NCBI GenBank assembly: GCA_001939145.1
Contig: LSRX01000309.1
Location: 532,129 to 596,128, forward strand
Source: Symbiodinium microadriaticum
Taxonomy: Eukaryota; Sar; Dinophyceae; Suessiales; Symbiodiniaceae
Direction: 5' to 3'
Length of the DNA stretch: 64,000 bases
The notes below the pieces were generated by a model, which saw only the letters and a list, made by a program, of their open reading frames with translations, was not told the DNA's origin and searched no databases. The translations under genes were made by a program, and so were the position numbers. Shown here piece by piece: positions 44,810 to 56,589 of the stretch. Numbering within the stretch: the first letter of the stretch is position 1; every line of letters starts with the position of its first letter.

Positions 44810-45950
44810 CTAGAACTCGCCAATCACATCTTCCGGGGTGATCTCTGCCAACTGCTTAGGCGCAAAGTTGATCTTGCTGTCCGGATTCAGGGTGTAGAGG
44901 TCGCTGGTGTACTTTCGGATGTCGTCCATCTCTGCAAATTTTCGCTTGTTCTCCCGGATCATGTTGAAGCGCTGCATGAAGGCATCCCCGCTCATCATCT
45001 TTTGACGCATGGCGGACTCAACACCGTCGCCTTGCAATCGAACGCCTCCCAGTGCAAACGTGATCACTCCCATGATCATCAAGCTGGCAAAGCACGAGAA
45101 GAAAACCATGGCATATGTGATTTGGATCCTGGTCGGGTTCGTGATCATCTCCTTCGTTTCCTCGAACCAGCGATTGATGCGATAGCTCAACGTGGTGGTC
45201 TTCGCTTTTCCACCCCGAGCCCGGCTCATCATCATCATGTCCAGGTCGGTGTCCTCTTCCAGCGACAAGCCGCCTTCAGAAAAAGCGAGAAGGAACCTAT
45301 AATACTATAACCGCGACAAGCCCCCGCCAACTTCCCCGGACACACAAAAACTGGAAGCTACGTCAGGAGTTCCAAACCCTAAAAACAGGCCGCCAGCCAA
45401 ACCGCTGTGCAAGCAAAGGGTCATCAACCTAACCCCTGAGAAGCTAAACCGTCTACACATTCGAAGAAGCCACAGACACACAGGCTAGCGTCCAGCGTCC
45501 ATTATCATAAGAGCTGATGAAGTAGCTATCTTCACGCATTCTGTCTGCTTTCAAGTTGCGGAGCTCGTCTTCCAAGGAGACGCGAGCCACTGCAGTTGAT
45601 CGCTTGCTTTTGCGCTCGATTGATGTTGCAAAATTGTCTGCCTCGGTGAGGATGTCGTCAAAGGAAGCCTTCTTTCGGCTTTCGGGCTCTGATGGCTCTG
45701 ACTTGTCCGAGTCGGACGAGTCGGAGTCTGACAGGTCGGAATCGTCCACGACGGGTGTCACTCCTTTGGCGGCGCGAAGAGACACGGAGGCCCCGGAGGG
45801 CACACGCTGAGACCGTGGGGCCACGAAGCAGAGCTGGCACACGTAGAGGCCCAAGAGGCAGACGACGAGCAAGCTTCTGCGACCACCTTGTCTCAAGCCC
45901 ACGAATGGCCTGCGAGCAAACTGGGGTTCAGGCTCACAGGCTACCAGCAT
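44810..45950 (-). CDS. Plastid-type membrane protein with FVAP presequence, two exons
   Basis: Starts at ATG 45,950. The N-terminus is a basic stretch, then a hydrophobic helix (LLVVCLLGLYVCQLC) directly followed by FVAPRSQRV. FVAP after the signal peptide is the known transit motif of peridinin dinoflagellates. Then come an acidic Ser/Asp run (DDSDLSDSDSSDSDKSEPSE) and FDDILTEADNFATSIERKS. Exon 2 (44,810-45,273; acceptor TGAAG|GCGG) has LSLEEDTDLDMMMMSRARG, SYRINRWFEETKEMITNP, one strong membrane helix (AMVFFSCFASLMIMGVITFA) and a soluble tail ending LAEITPEDVIGEF. The intron (about 45,274-45,505) probably begins GA or GT; the donor is ambiguous. The family is unknown. Likely a plastid-membrane or thylakoid protein. 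Confidence 0.65.
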
Positions 45951-46132
45951 TACCAGTTAGCTGCGTTCAGTGCTCTGTGAGCTGAGCAATGTGGCTGCCT
46001 AGCTACAGCATTTGCCTTCCTGTACATGATCAACGCATTCTGGCCTTCCAGTCATGGCTCGCGTCGGAAAACTGGCTTCTCCTATGCCCTATGCGCCCTG
46101 CGCTTTGACTGAGCCAGGAGAGTTAGTTACAG

Positions 46133-47700
46133 TTAGTTGCACATCCACACGAGGGGAGTCCAGAAACTGTGCAGACACCGCCGCAAGCGATCGCGAGCCT
46201 GACCAGCGTAAGCCTCGTTGGAGGACTTGATGACGGATTGGATTTCGTTGTTGAATCTCTCGCTCTTCATGAGGGGCCCGAGTACCTCAAAAGAGGCCCA
46301 AAGTAGAGAGCACACACATAAGCACAAAAGGGTGATCCGTGGCCCACCCGAAGCAGTGAGTCGTCTCTCAACGCCTGCGATGCCTCGGGCAAGACTCACG
46401 CAGCGTCCGGTCTCTGCACTCTTTCTGCACTGTTTCTGCACTTCGGCCTCCATGGATCGAGACAGCTGCAGGGCATGCTGTGCTTCCGCTCTCTGCTCGA
46501 CCGGCACTTCGTCACTCCTGGCTCCCACTTTCTCGAAACCCTGAGTGTGTCATGAGTGTAATGAGCCGGGAGCCGCGCAAGTCTTTCGCTTCCTCGGCTT
46601 TGCGGTGGACCTCCACGTCGGCTTTTCTCTGACCCCGTGCAAGAGAATCAAATTCTGAGCCTCCTTCTGCTCCTCTGCAGACGGCAAGAAACACATGTCC
46701 TCCCTCAAGATGGAAAGGCTTGGAACTGCCTAGGCAGCCACTTTCTATTCGCATTGCCTCCTTGCAAAGCTTAGTGTCTATACCAGTAGCTCAAACCAAA
46801 TTCTCAGGACGCTACTGCCAACTCGTACTTGGAGGCCTCAGAGCAAGAATAAAACACATCAGCTTCCTTTTGCACTCTTTGGAGGCGCCTCACGACTCAG
46901 AGAGTGACACTGCTTTCCCGGAAGGCACCCAAGTGGCTGCCGAGCTCTGCCATGGCGCAGACCTCTCAGCGCGCCAAAATATGAAGCCCCCATATGTGAG
47001 GACTGCCTGCGCCCCAAATGCCAAATGGCACAGCACTGGGCCGCGAACGGCAACATACAGAATGCCCAACAACTCGCCGGTGAACGTCCAGGGCCTCAAT
47101 GTGCTGGACTTCTCTACACTCTGGGGCAAACTCGTCTTGCCCGCATCACCATGCAGAATTGAGAAGAGCACTCGCCACCACGTGAGAAGAAGTGCCTCCA
47201 CGAAGCTTGAAAAAGCGTCTGCTACACTATTTTGCACAAGTCACACAGAGTGGCGCCTCACGCTCATGATGCGAGGAACCTTGGGCATGGCCGTCACTTC
47301 GTATCCTGCGCAACAAACGCACGGAAAGGCTTAGCCAGGTAATCTTGGCAATGGCCTCCCTCCTCTGGAGGCGGCAGCGTTAAGAGCTGCGATACCTGAA
47401 AACCACATGAGGCGAAGGGCGTCGAAGGGCATAGAGCGAAAGCAGAGTGCAACTCCTAGCCAGGCTGCATAGTCCAGAAGCAGCTGGATGTTGGAGCGAA
47501 CAGTGGAGGCCCTTGCAATGAGCGTGCCTGGCCAACAATTCTTTCCAACTTCGTCACCCGGCCAGCTCCAGCAATCACAGGCCGGGCGATCGTACACGCT
47601 CTTGGGCTTTCCGCCGCGGTTCGCCGTACTTCCGCCCAAAGCCTTTGCCTGGCAACTGCGGAAAACTGGAGACACCTGTCTCATGCAATCTGAAAGCGGA
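46133..47700 (-). CDS. Candidate multi-exon membrane protein
   Basis: Blocks in order: about 47,360-47,670 (STVRSNIQLLLDYAAWLGVA, FDALRLMWFSG), about 46,900-47,235 (VADAFSSFVEALLLTWWRVL, ELLGILYVAVRGPVLCHLAF), about 46,560-46,640 (KADVEVHRKAEEAKDLRGS) and about 46,133-46,520 (VPVEQRAEAQHALQLSRSME, AEVQKQCRKSAETGR, ITLLCLCVCSLLWASFEVLG, MKSERFNNEIQSVIKSSNEA). Several hydrophobic helices and a coiled coil are evident. It may be more than one gene. The terminal stop is near 46,133. Confidence 0.4.
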
Positions 47701-47799
47701 AGCATGCTAGGCTGAAATCATGAAGGACTCGCTGGCACAGAGGGTCTCAACAGCAGCGGCATAGGCCACCGCAAAAGCATCCATGGGCACCTCCGAAAG

Positions 47800-50700
47800 C
47801 ACCCCTTAACAGATGCGCATGGCAGCCTTTCTTTGAGGCTCCGGCTTTGCATTTCTCCTGGATCTGGCTTTCCAGCTCCTGTGCCTCGGTGAAGGAAGGC
47901 GCTGAAAGACCGCGTGCGGAAAGAGACAACGGTGTTTGCTCTTGGCCAGAGACCCGCTGCGCCCTCTCTTGCTTGCGTTCATCCAGTGTCTGGTTGAGCT
48001 CTTCAATCTGCAGACACAAAGCCAGCTTTCTGCGCAGGCCTCACCACTCGCAGCACGCCTCCCCTCCATAATACACGATCTCCGGCTCGCTGTACTGCTC
48101 CTCACCCTTTTGGCACATCATCAAAAAGGCCTGGTTCTCCTTCTGCAGTCCCTGTCACAACTTGGACAAAGGTCCCACGTCATGCTTTGTCTTGCACCTA
48201 CAGAACCTCCATTCATTAGTCAAAGTCACTCAACGTTCTTGTGAGCGGCCACAGTGTCCCGTGCCAATAATCACCATCGAACTTAAAGCACTGAAATTCG
48301 TTCGCACGTCTTCTTCTTCGACGCGCGAGCTTGTGAATAGCTTTTCTTCGTTGCTGCGAGCGCTCCACACGCAATATGCACAACTGATGTAATGTCACTC
48401 AAGAGGTTCCCTGTTCATGCCTGTGCTGACACACCCTCATGCCCGCTGGAACTTCCCGACCAGGAGTCTGGCCTTTCGCACCGCCAGGATCCGCCATGCA
48501 CCACCCCCATATTCAGCCCTTCCCTCCAGCCCTTGCTCGGTGCAGCTTTCCCCCTTTTCCTTTTCCGTGTCTTTTTCCGCCAGCTCCAGCTCTCGGAGTG
48601 CTTTCTCATTTATGCTCTCTCCCGAGCCCGGGCGCCTGCGGAGCCTTGGAGCTGAGCTCCAGCAGCCTTCCCTGGACCGTCGTCTGGCAGAGCTCCCGGA
48701 AGCGGACCATGCAATCCACCACCTGCGCAGCTTCTTTTTTTTTTTGTGAACACGGGGAGGGCTTAAAGCAAGAAGAGCTCATAGGGGCGCTCTCTCCTCT
48801 CGCCTGCCGCTCCATGGAAGTCAGCACTGGCAGGGTCTCGGCCTCAGACAGAAGGAGCTCTGCGAACAGGCCGACTACAGCGCATCTCTTGGCCCTCCGC
48901 ATCGCCCAAACCTTCCTGAATCTTGGCGACACGCTGCTTGTACCTGAAGCGGGTTTCGTGGCCGCCACCGAGAGAAGTCCAATAAAGCCCGACATCTGAC
49001 GTCTGAGCTCCGAGCTGCTCTTCTGCTTCATCGATCTGTTGAAGTGCAAATTCAACCGCATCATCTTGCTCTTGGCATTTCTGCGCCACCGCCACCAGAT
49101 GTCTTTCGAACTTGTCCTGCGCAAAGATCCTTTCCCTAATGCCCTGCTGGGAATTTAACCCCGGAGCCATCTCATGCACATCATGCACGTGTCGTTTGGG
49201 GAGGCGTGCCGTCATTGGTGGTCGCTTAGCGGCTTTTACCTCGAGTATTAGAGTTAGAGAACGTGGTTGCACAGCTGGCAGCGTCCTTGTGCTTGGACAC
49301 AGTGCTGTAGCGCGGCACATACCAATCCACCTGCGGCACACCCGAAACCCGGAGCTCAAGCCGCAAGCAATCGCAAGCATGCGCAAGCGGCCGGCCCCGG
49401 CCACCGCCCGCCTGCACTTCGCCCTTTCGGTTGGTGTGCCGGCGAAGTCGTTGGTCTAGATCACGACGCACCTCTTCACAGGCTGCTGGGATGTCCACAC
49501 GGTCCAGGTAGCGCTTTTGACCGATAAGGTTTTCGAAGATGGCGCTTCGCAGCGATGAGAGGTTCTCCTCGAACCAGTCGTTGTCGAAAGCCAAGGTGTC
49601 CAGGGCTTCTGTGCCATCCGCAAACTTCGGCTCCTCAAGGACGTCCGACTCGCCTTCCGGGCCAACTTCCGCGGGCGTCTCCTCCTGGCCCTGGCTTTCT
49701 GGTGGCTGCAAGATCTGCTGTCGAAGATCCTCCAGGACCCACTTCTCCAGCACCCTGCAGCCCGTGCCTTCTCCAAGCGGCCAGCCGCTCTTCTCTTCCA
49801 GCCCAGCAAAGCTTTGGGCCTCCTCTTCCAGCGCGGCAGCCTCCCTCGCCTCTGCAGCCTGAACTGCCAACCAGAAGGCTCAGTACTTGCTGAATTTTAT
49901 TTTCACTTCTCTTATGCAAAAGTTGGTTTTTTACGAGGTGCGCTGCTGCTTTTCTGCTCCCCTCGCCTGCTGCACTTCTGCCTTGGCCGCTTCCACCGCA
50001 GCTGCCAAGGCCTCCAAGCGTGTGGCCTTGGCCGCCTCGTCTTCGTCGGGCACCGCGGGAAACGCCGCCTTCCGCAAATGCAGACAGCGACGGAACAGGA
50101 CTCTCATAGACTCAGCAGCAGAGATCTGCAGAGAGAATCAGAGAGAGGGAGAGGTCGTTTGAGCCGGGGCGGGTCGGCGATGGGGGCGAAAGGGCGGCCT
50201 TCGCCTTGTTGACGGCGTCCTCCTCCAAGGAAGCCGTCTGCGCCTTCCGCTCGGCGGCCAAGGCCGGAGCATCTTCGCTCGGATCCAAGGCCAAGCCAAG
50301 GTCCTTGCAAAAAATTCCAAGCCCTCGATCTCTTCGTGCTCTTTCTGCTTTCTTTTCTTGTTGGTCTCTCTCCCGCTCTCTCTCGCCCGGGCCGTCCTTG
50401 CAGTAACCGCGAGTTTCTCTGCGAATCAAATCCTGCGCCTCACCTGGGTAGCGGTTGTGGATTTGCAGCATCTGGTCCGCGTGGTCTCTGTAGCCCAAGG
50501 CCATTTGATCCAGGTGGTCGAAGGTCTGCTGCTTCAATTCATCCAAGGTTTCGTGATGCGCCGCATCATCGATCGCGCCGTGAAGGTCTTGCATTGTCTT
50601 CTCGTTCCTTTCACAAGTCTCCTCGAAGTCCTTTTCGCAATCCTCTACCTCGCCATTGTAGTTCACCTCGAACTCTTCCACTCTCTTCTTCAGAAGCTCT

Positions 50701-51888
50701 TGCTTACGAGCCAATCCGAGGAAGAAGGTTATGACCGAAGTGACAGACTGGTGCAGTGCCTGCATGCGAGTCGAAGACACGGCTGAAGTTGCACGGCTGG
50801 TCACTTTCCGCCTCCTCTTGCTGTGTCAGCTTGTTGGACAAGGCGTGCAAGAGGGCTGCAACCTGGAAAGCAGCCGAACAAAACCACCAGAGCGTACGAC
50901 ATCCAGAGCGTACGACATCCAGAGGACGAAAGAGCTGCCCGGCCTGATCCAGGCACTCACGCAAGGGCGGTCTGACCTCCAGGCAAGCGACACTTGTGAC
51001 AAGGATAACAAGATGGCGATATGCATTCGCAGCCACTCCTCGGCATCGATGAGGTTGGCCACAGAATCATGGCCCTTCCACTCCTGGAGCGGCAGTCTGC
51101 AGCATGCAAAGGCTGTGGCCGCAGTAGGATCTTTGGCGGTGAGACACAGAGAAGGGTGCTCGTGTCAAGGCCGGTCCCGGAGAATGGAGTTCTGTGCACA
51201 GTGTGCCTGTCGCCAGCATTTTCCAACTTTGGACAGAAGACAGGAACAACTGTCCGATCACACCTTGCCTGCGATCCTTAACGACATTCCAAAGCAATTG
51301 GATTCAACATCATGTAAGGACGAGGAGGGTTCGCACTTGCGAAATGCGCATTCGGAATCGTGTTGTCCGAAGCGCTTTGCACACCGTGGCGCTTGGTCCT
51401 TGCAGCCGCCGCCGTGGCTCGGCGGCTGGCCAGCGGAGCTTTGCGTCCAGCAGCTGGGTCACCCCATGCCAAAATATTCGCCCGCTACAGCAGGAAACCG
51501 GAGCAGGATGGACCGCTGCCACAAGTCACTTGCTCAACTTCAACTGCGACGGCACGACGGGACGACAAGCCACAAGGGGAAGAAGTCGCAGACATCCATT
51601 CAATTGGCGAAAAAAACTGGACCCCGCTAAGGAGGTTGGGGTGCTTCAACGAGGACTCTGCTGAGAGTCGGTGACGGACAAAAACGCAGAAGCTTCACAC
51701 AAATGCCAATCCCCCAGCTTATCTGGCATCGTTTGTAGGAACATGGCGACTATCGCACACGATTCACGCACGAAGCATGGGTACATGAGGAAGCTAGCGC
51801 CTAAATACAAATCTATATATATATATATATATATGTACATATATCTATATATATATATATACATATGTATACACATCTTTGTATATAC

Positions 51889-51929
<41 letters not shown>

Positions 51930-54241
51930 GACCCCCGCCCCAGGAACATGTGTATATATATATATGCATATATGTAGGTCTATACACTTATGTATTGATC
52001 TATACCTATTTCTGCTTGCCTTGCCTGCAGATGCATCAGCATCTCAACAGGACACCTTTTGTTTCCAGAGCTCCCAGGTGTTCGGCTGTTCACAGAAAGA
52101 GCTTGACACATGCCGGGCTGCGCTTGTCCTGTCTGGCATCATGAAGCTCGAGTTCCAGCCCAAGCTCCCCAAGCATCTGTTCTGCTGAGACCTCAAAGAC
52201 ACCGAGAACTTCGAAGGGACGCTCCGAACTCACAGAACTGCGAGAGAGCCCTCGGCGTTCAGGGCTTCTCTGAGCTCCCTGAGCTCCACCAGCAACGTGT
52301 CAAAGGTCTCTTGGGCTCGATCCTAGGTCTTTCCAAAACAAAACACCCAGACCTCTCCCTGCGCGGCAAGCCATGCGCCGCATGCGCCCAGTCACATTGA
52401 GCTGCGTGTTTTGCTCCTCTGTGTGCCGCACGAGAGCCTCGGGTTCACAGCAGTGCACTGCTCTTCCAGACCAGAAGAGTGCTCAGGAGAGCAACTACCA
52501 CCAGTCGATGCTGCGGGATTGCGAAGAGCCTGAGCAGCTTCCACTGCGACACGAAAACAGCATGAAAGCTTTCTCGGGAACCCACTCATCGATAAGATCT
52601 TTCCGTTGTCGGAAGACGTAAGCCTGGTGTTCACGTACTTTTCCGACAGCCTGGCAAAACCAATGCTCTGCACGCTAATGCTGGAAACTAATGCTCACCC
52701 CGTGGCATGCCTCAACCAAGGACTCAGGCTGTCTGAACTCAGTGCCTACGGCCACAAGGCTGCAACAAAGCCTCGGCAACAGCCCAAAGCCACTCTGAGG
52801 TTGCCACTCTTGATGCGGCGCATGACGACAGCCATGCTGTGCCGGTGCCTCTGTCGCACCGCGCTTTCCACTCTTCGGAAATACAACCACTCTGTTCCAG
52901 CCTCGACCAAAAGCGATACGAGGCAAGACCCCTTCTGAGATCTTGGCCTTTGCTGCTTCCAAAGTAGCAATCCTTTGTGCCACCGCACCTGGAGCTCAGA
53001 TGCATTTCGCAGAAAGAACCTCCTGCTGCATCCCACAGTCCAGGCCTTGTATTCTTTGCTATGCTCCAGCGTCTGGACCTAGCGGGCGACATATCTCGAC
53101 TCTGGAACAACTAACCCACCGAATTTCTTTCGAGTTTTCGGCCGTGAGCTTGGCACCCAGTTGTTGCATGGCTTTCCTGTGCCAGGGAAAAAGCCCAAGG
53201 GCCACCGTCCAAGCCACTGCAGGGCTTGTGCTGATCAGGCAAATGACCGGTTTTCGAGCAAGATCTCGTTGAAGGAGAGGGCCTTCGCAGTTCGGCTGCA
53301 CCGCGCACTGATTCTACCAGCAGCAAAAGCAGTGTAGCTGAGGCTTCGAACACGCTCTTCGATCAATCGCTCAGCTTCACCATGAACAACATGAGCCGCA
53401 GCTGTCAAAGCCTTACAGGTCTGTAGGGCTTCCACACGGTGTCGTTGCTCGACGATTAGGGTCGAATGTGGTGAGTAGTACACCTCTTGAGAACGTAGAG
53501 ATGGGTGTGTCGCGCTGCCTCTACCAGTGTTTTGAGGAGTTCCTCCACACTGGACTTCCGCAGATCGTCGATGCGAGCCAGCTCGCCGCTGGGTCCCGCA
53601 AACTCCTCGATGCGGCGCCGCCGGAGAAGAGTCGCAGCCTCCAAGAAGAGGGGAGCACGAGAACCCCCCCCTAAAACGAAGCTCTCTCTAGGGGCCTCCA
53701 AGGCCGAGAGGATGCCCCGCACCTCGCCCTCCGTGCGCTCGCCCAAGGTCCGCAGGGCCTTGCGTGCGGCGTTCTCGGCAGCCACCGCCTTGGCTTTTGC
53801 CGGATCGATCGTGCCGTCCATGGGGAGATCCTCAAGTTCGTCCAGCAGCTTAGCCTCATCTTCCTCCTCCTCTTCACCCTCCGCTTTTGGAGGGAGAGGT
53901 GGCGGCTCCAGAGGCTCCAAGATCGCGTTGCAATCCACTGTACTCGCTTCTAAGTCTCTTTTGATTCGCTCGGTCGCTGCCTCTACTTCTCGTTGGCAGT
54001 CTTCGGCCAGTGCGTCCATGGCTTGGTCGAACTCTGCCAGCGCCACATCGTGTCGCGCCTTTCGACTTGCGAGAAACTGCTTCTGTCGTTCCAGACGTTT
54101 TTCCCTGAAAGCCCCTGCTTCGTTGCCCACATTGACAATAGGAATGCAGCCGCCCCGGAGATCGCCGATGTCCAGAGCAGCAGCACCCGTCATGGGGGCC
54201 GGGACTCCTGCAGCTCCGTGGTGGAACACCGCATCTCGCCT
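47800..54241 (-). CDS. Long coiled-coil protein, possibly axonemal, multi-exon
   Basis: Starts upstream of acceptor TTTGTCAG|GAGGCG at 54,242. Blocks in order: 53,476-54,241 (NEAGAFREKRLERQKQFLAS, FDQAMDALAEDCQREVEAAT, then a Glu-rich loop and KALRTLGERTEGEVRGILSA); about 53,240-53,455 (VEQRHRVEALQTCKALTAAA, HGEAERLIEERVRSLSYTAF); 53,120-53,176 (KAMQQLGAKLTAENSKEI); about 52,870-52,988 (AVAQRIATLEAAKAKISEG); about 52,580-52,660; 50,433 to about 50,760 (RKQELLKKRVEEFEVNYNGE, ETCERNEKTMQDLHGAIDDA); about 50,180-50,303 (DLGLALDPSEDAPALAAERK); about 49,430-49,870 (EAREAAALEEEAQSFAGLEE); about 48,870-49,200 (RERIFAQDKFERHLVAVAQK); about 48,430-48,760; about 47,830-48,020 (LQIEELNQTLDERKQERAQR). 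Heptad-rich throughout, with no catalytic motif. The N-terminal layout is reminiscent of CCDC180/DUF4455-type flagellar proteins, an impression to be tested. Exon joins are only partly proven. Confidence 0.55.
50770..52560. other. Poorly resolved stretch between coiled-coil exons
   Basis: About 1.8 kb without a recognised exon. It contains a 16-bp tandem duplication AGAGCGTACGACATCC at 50,889-50,922 and an AT microsatellite at 51.8 kb. Probably intron sequence of the coiled-coil gene. Confidence 0.4.
51811..51966. repeat. (TA)n microsatellite
   Basis: Runs of TA at 51,814-51,832, 51,845-51,860 and 51,896-51,926 with TACATATG spacers. ORFs reading Y-I-Y-I through it are spurious. Confidence 0.95.
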
Positions 54242-54309
54242 CCTGACAAAAAGGGACGAGGACTCATCGACTCAGAAACCCAAAATCCGACGTCTTGCCT
54301 AGAACCCTA

Positions 54310-55500
54310 GCACGCAAACAGCGATCTCGCTGAGGTTCAGTTCTCCGCGCAGAATCTCGGGCGCTGCAATTGCTTCTAGAGGAGGTTGCTCTCGACGATG
54401 AGCTTCTTCTACATAAGCCAACTGCTGCTGCCTCGTGAGCTTCCGCTTGACAAGATAAGCATCAAGCACGCACAACTTTCCGGGGCAAGTGCTTCTTCTT
54501 CAAGTAGGCCGCCTGATCATGTGCAGATTCCGTCATGCGGTCCCTCTTGCGGCCCTTAAACACCGTGGCCCCTGTGCCTGGCCGTTGGCACTGGAGAGCC
54601 GCTCGGCTTGCAAGGCTTCTGAGAGTTTCTGGCTAGCGCAGAAGGATTGCACGAAGCCCGGCGATGGAAGGTCGCTGGCATCCAACCTTTCCAGGAAAAA
54701 TCTATACAAAGGACATGGGAAACCCGTGGACTGAGCCGCTAAGCACCCGGCAACGTGCGCTGCACATGCTTACCCTTCCTGCCAACTTTCGCAGGGGGCC
54801 GCGGCGGCGGAAGCATTGTCATCCTTTGTTTTAGAATCCTTTCTGGGCTCGAGGTTGGGATCTAGAAAGAAGTCTGCAGCCTGGGTTCTTGCTGTGACAA
54901 ATTGCCTGTGAATTCACCGAGCCTCACAGAGGTGGCGAAGCAGTGACACACGGCCGTCACGGACACTCACAAGGCTCGCAAGGCGTGCAACCGTTTTCCC
55001 CCGATGCATAACACTCTGGCGCTTTCAGCTCAGCTGAGCTCGACCAGGCTTATGACCTCACATGAAGCACGGATCCCAGGCAGTACGGATGAACCGGACA
55101 AAAAGATGCTCCCAGTCGAAGAAACTTGAGGTCTCCTCGTTCCGTTCCTTTCCGTTGCAAGTCAACTGCAAATCGTGCAACTTGCAACCAAGGGAACGGA
55201 TCCCAACTCTGCAGCCCTCACTGCGCAACCTGCACTTCAAGAGGACACTTGTCATAGGGTTCGAATCTCGTACAGGTGAACATGGCAGTCCGACCCTCCA
55301 GCTTGGAGGTTGCTTGAAGACCCTCTCGATGCCGTACAGCAAACTATGAAAGAAGGTCCTTGCGGAGCGATTCTGCTGCGGAACCGCGGACCAAACCGAC
55401 ACACAGCACAAAGTGCAAAGCTCCTCTGTACTGTACATAGCATACCCGGCTGTACGGCTCAAAGGTAATCCTGCCTAGGATGGCGGTGCTAGCACAGATG
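54310..55500. other. Unassigned stretch upstream of the coiled-coil gene
   Basis: No gene is supported. Contains a GAGCCGCTAAGC word at 54,733, also seen at 41.2 and 42.3 kb. Possibly the 5' region or first introns of the coiled-coil gene. Confidence 0.35.
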
Positions 55501-55564
55501 ATTTGGGTGGCAACATGCAGTCAACTACTCTTACAATGCTGAGCAAGGGTAGGAAAAAGGGCGG

Positions 55565-55605
55565 GCGGGAGGTGCACAGAGAGAGAGAGAGAAAGAGAGA
55601 GAGTC

Positions 55606-55638
<33 letters not shown>

Positions 55639-55691
55639 GAGAGAGAGGCGAAGAGAACAANACAGAGAGAGAGAGAGAAAGAGAGAGAGTC

Positions 55692-55724
<33 letters not shown>

Positions 55725-55755
55725 GAGAGAGAGGCGAAGAGAACAAAAGCAGGGA
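55565..55755. repeat. (GA)n tract with assembly gap and exact 85-bp duplication
   Basis: Positions 55,576-55,660 and 55,662-55,746 are identical base for base, with a single N at 55,661. Each copy is (GA)n with AAAG, GTC and GACAG interruptions and ends GGCGAAGAGAACAA. The pattern points to two contig ends carrying the same sequence joined by a placeholder. Confidence 0.95.
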
Positions 55756-55979
55756 GAGCGAGCTGAAGTTCGCATGCGTTTTGTAGGTGTCCCTTCTCTT
55801 CGATGTGGCACACATTAGCTGTGACATGTGCTCCCCGATCCCTGCGAAGAACCCGTAAAGTGCTAACATTAACTGTAACGGGCAGAGCAGAGCCACTGAC
55901 AAGAAGATGAGGATCCGCTACGAACGCGCACGCTGTTTTGGGCTCATCGCGTTCGTTTTTGTGGCAGCCGTATCCTTTC

Positions 55980-56580
55980 TCCTGACAAGATGTAGGGTTT
56001 GGGATTTCGGATTTAGGCTGGGTTTGGGGTTTGGAGTTGAGGCTTTTTGTTCAGTAGCACCTTGTTCCTGGCTGAGTGGGAGCCTACTATGTGACAAAGC
56101 CATGCATGTAATTGTTGCTCTACTCTCAGAAGACACCTAAAAATAAGTACAGCTGGACACAGAGACAGCAAGATGGGGAGAGCTTGGAAGACGCAGCCAC
56201 ACCAATGGTCAGCATGCTCACAATATCTGGAGTTTCGGGTTTAGAAGTTGTGGTTGGGGTTCAGGGCTCAGGGATAATCAGGGCTTCCTCCACTTTTCGT
56301 GTTTAGGGCTTGGGGCTTGGACAGTGTTGTTCAAGGTGTTTGGGATCAAGGGTTTAGAGTTTGGGGATCCTTCGACCCGACTCCGAGGAACTTCTGCGAC
56401 TGTTTTTCGCATGGCTTTCACTGGGGTTTAGGGCACAGTAAGTCGTAAGGTTCAGCGCTTAGAGTTTCGGACGTAATTAGAGACTTAGGGCTTCGGGCTC
56501 TCAGGGTTTCGGGTTAATAAAAGCTCAGAGCTTAGAATGAGGGGGGGGTTTCGGGTTTTTGGTTCAGAGCTTCAAAAACT
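55980..56580. repeat. Degenerate GGGTTTA (inverted telomere-like) tract
   Basis: Words such as TAGGGTTTGGG, TTTAGGC, GGTTTAGGGC, GGGTTTCGGGTT and GGGTTTTTGG recur across 600 bp. The orientation is opposite to the CCCTAAA tracts at 2.7-4.4 and 25.9-26.7 kb. Confidence 0.7.
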
Positions 56581-56589
56581 GAAAAGGTA

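Noticed and set aside
55240-55290. GGGTTCGAATCTCG, resembling a tRNA T-arm
   Set aside because: The T-stem does not pair and no D-arm, anticodon stem or acceptor stem can be folded around it.
55503-55813. ORFs of R-E-R-E or S-L-S-L repeats
   Set aside because: They are frame readings of the GA/CT microsatellite, and one even spans the N.
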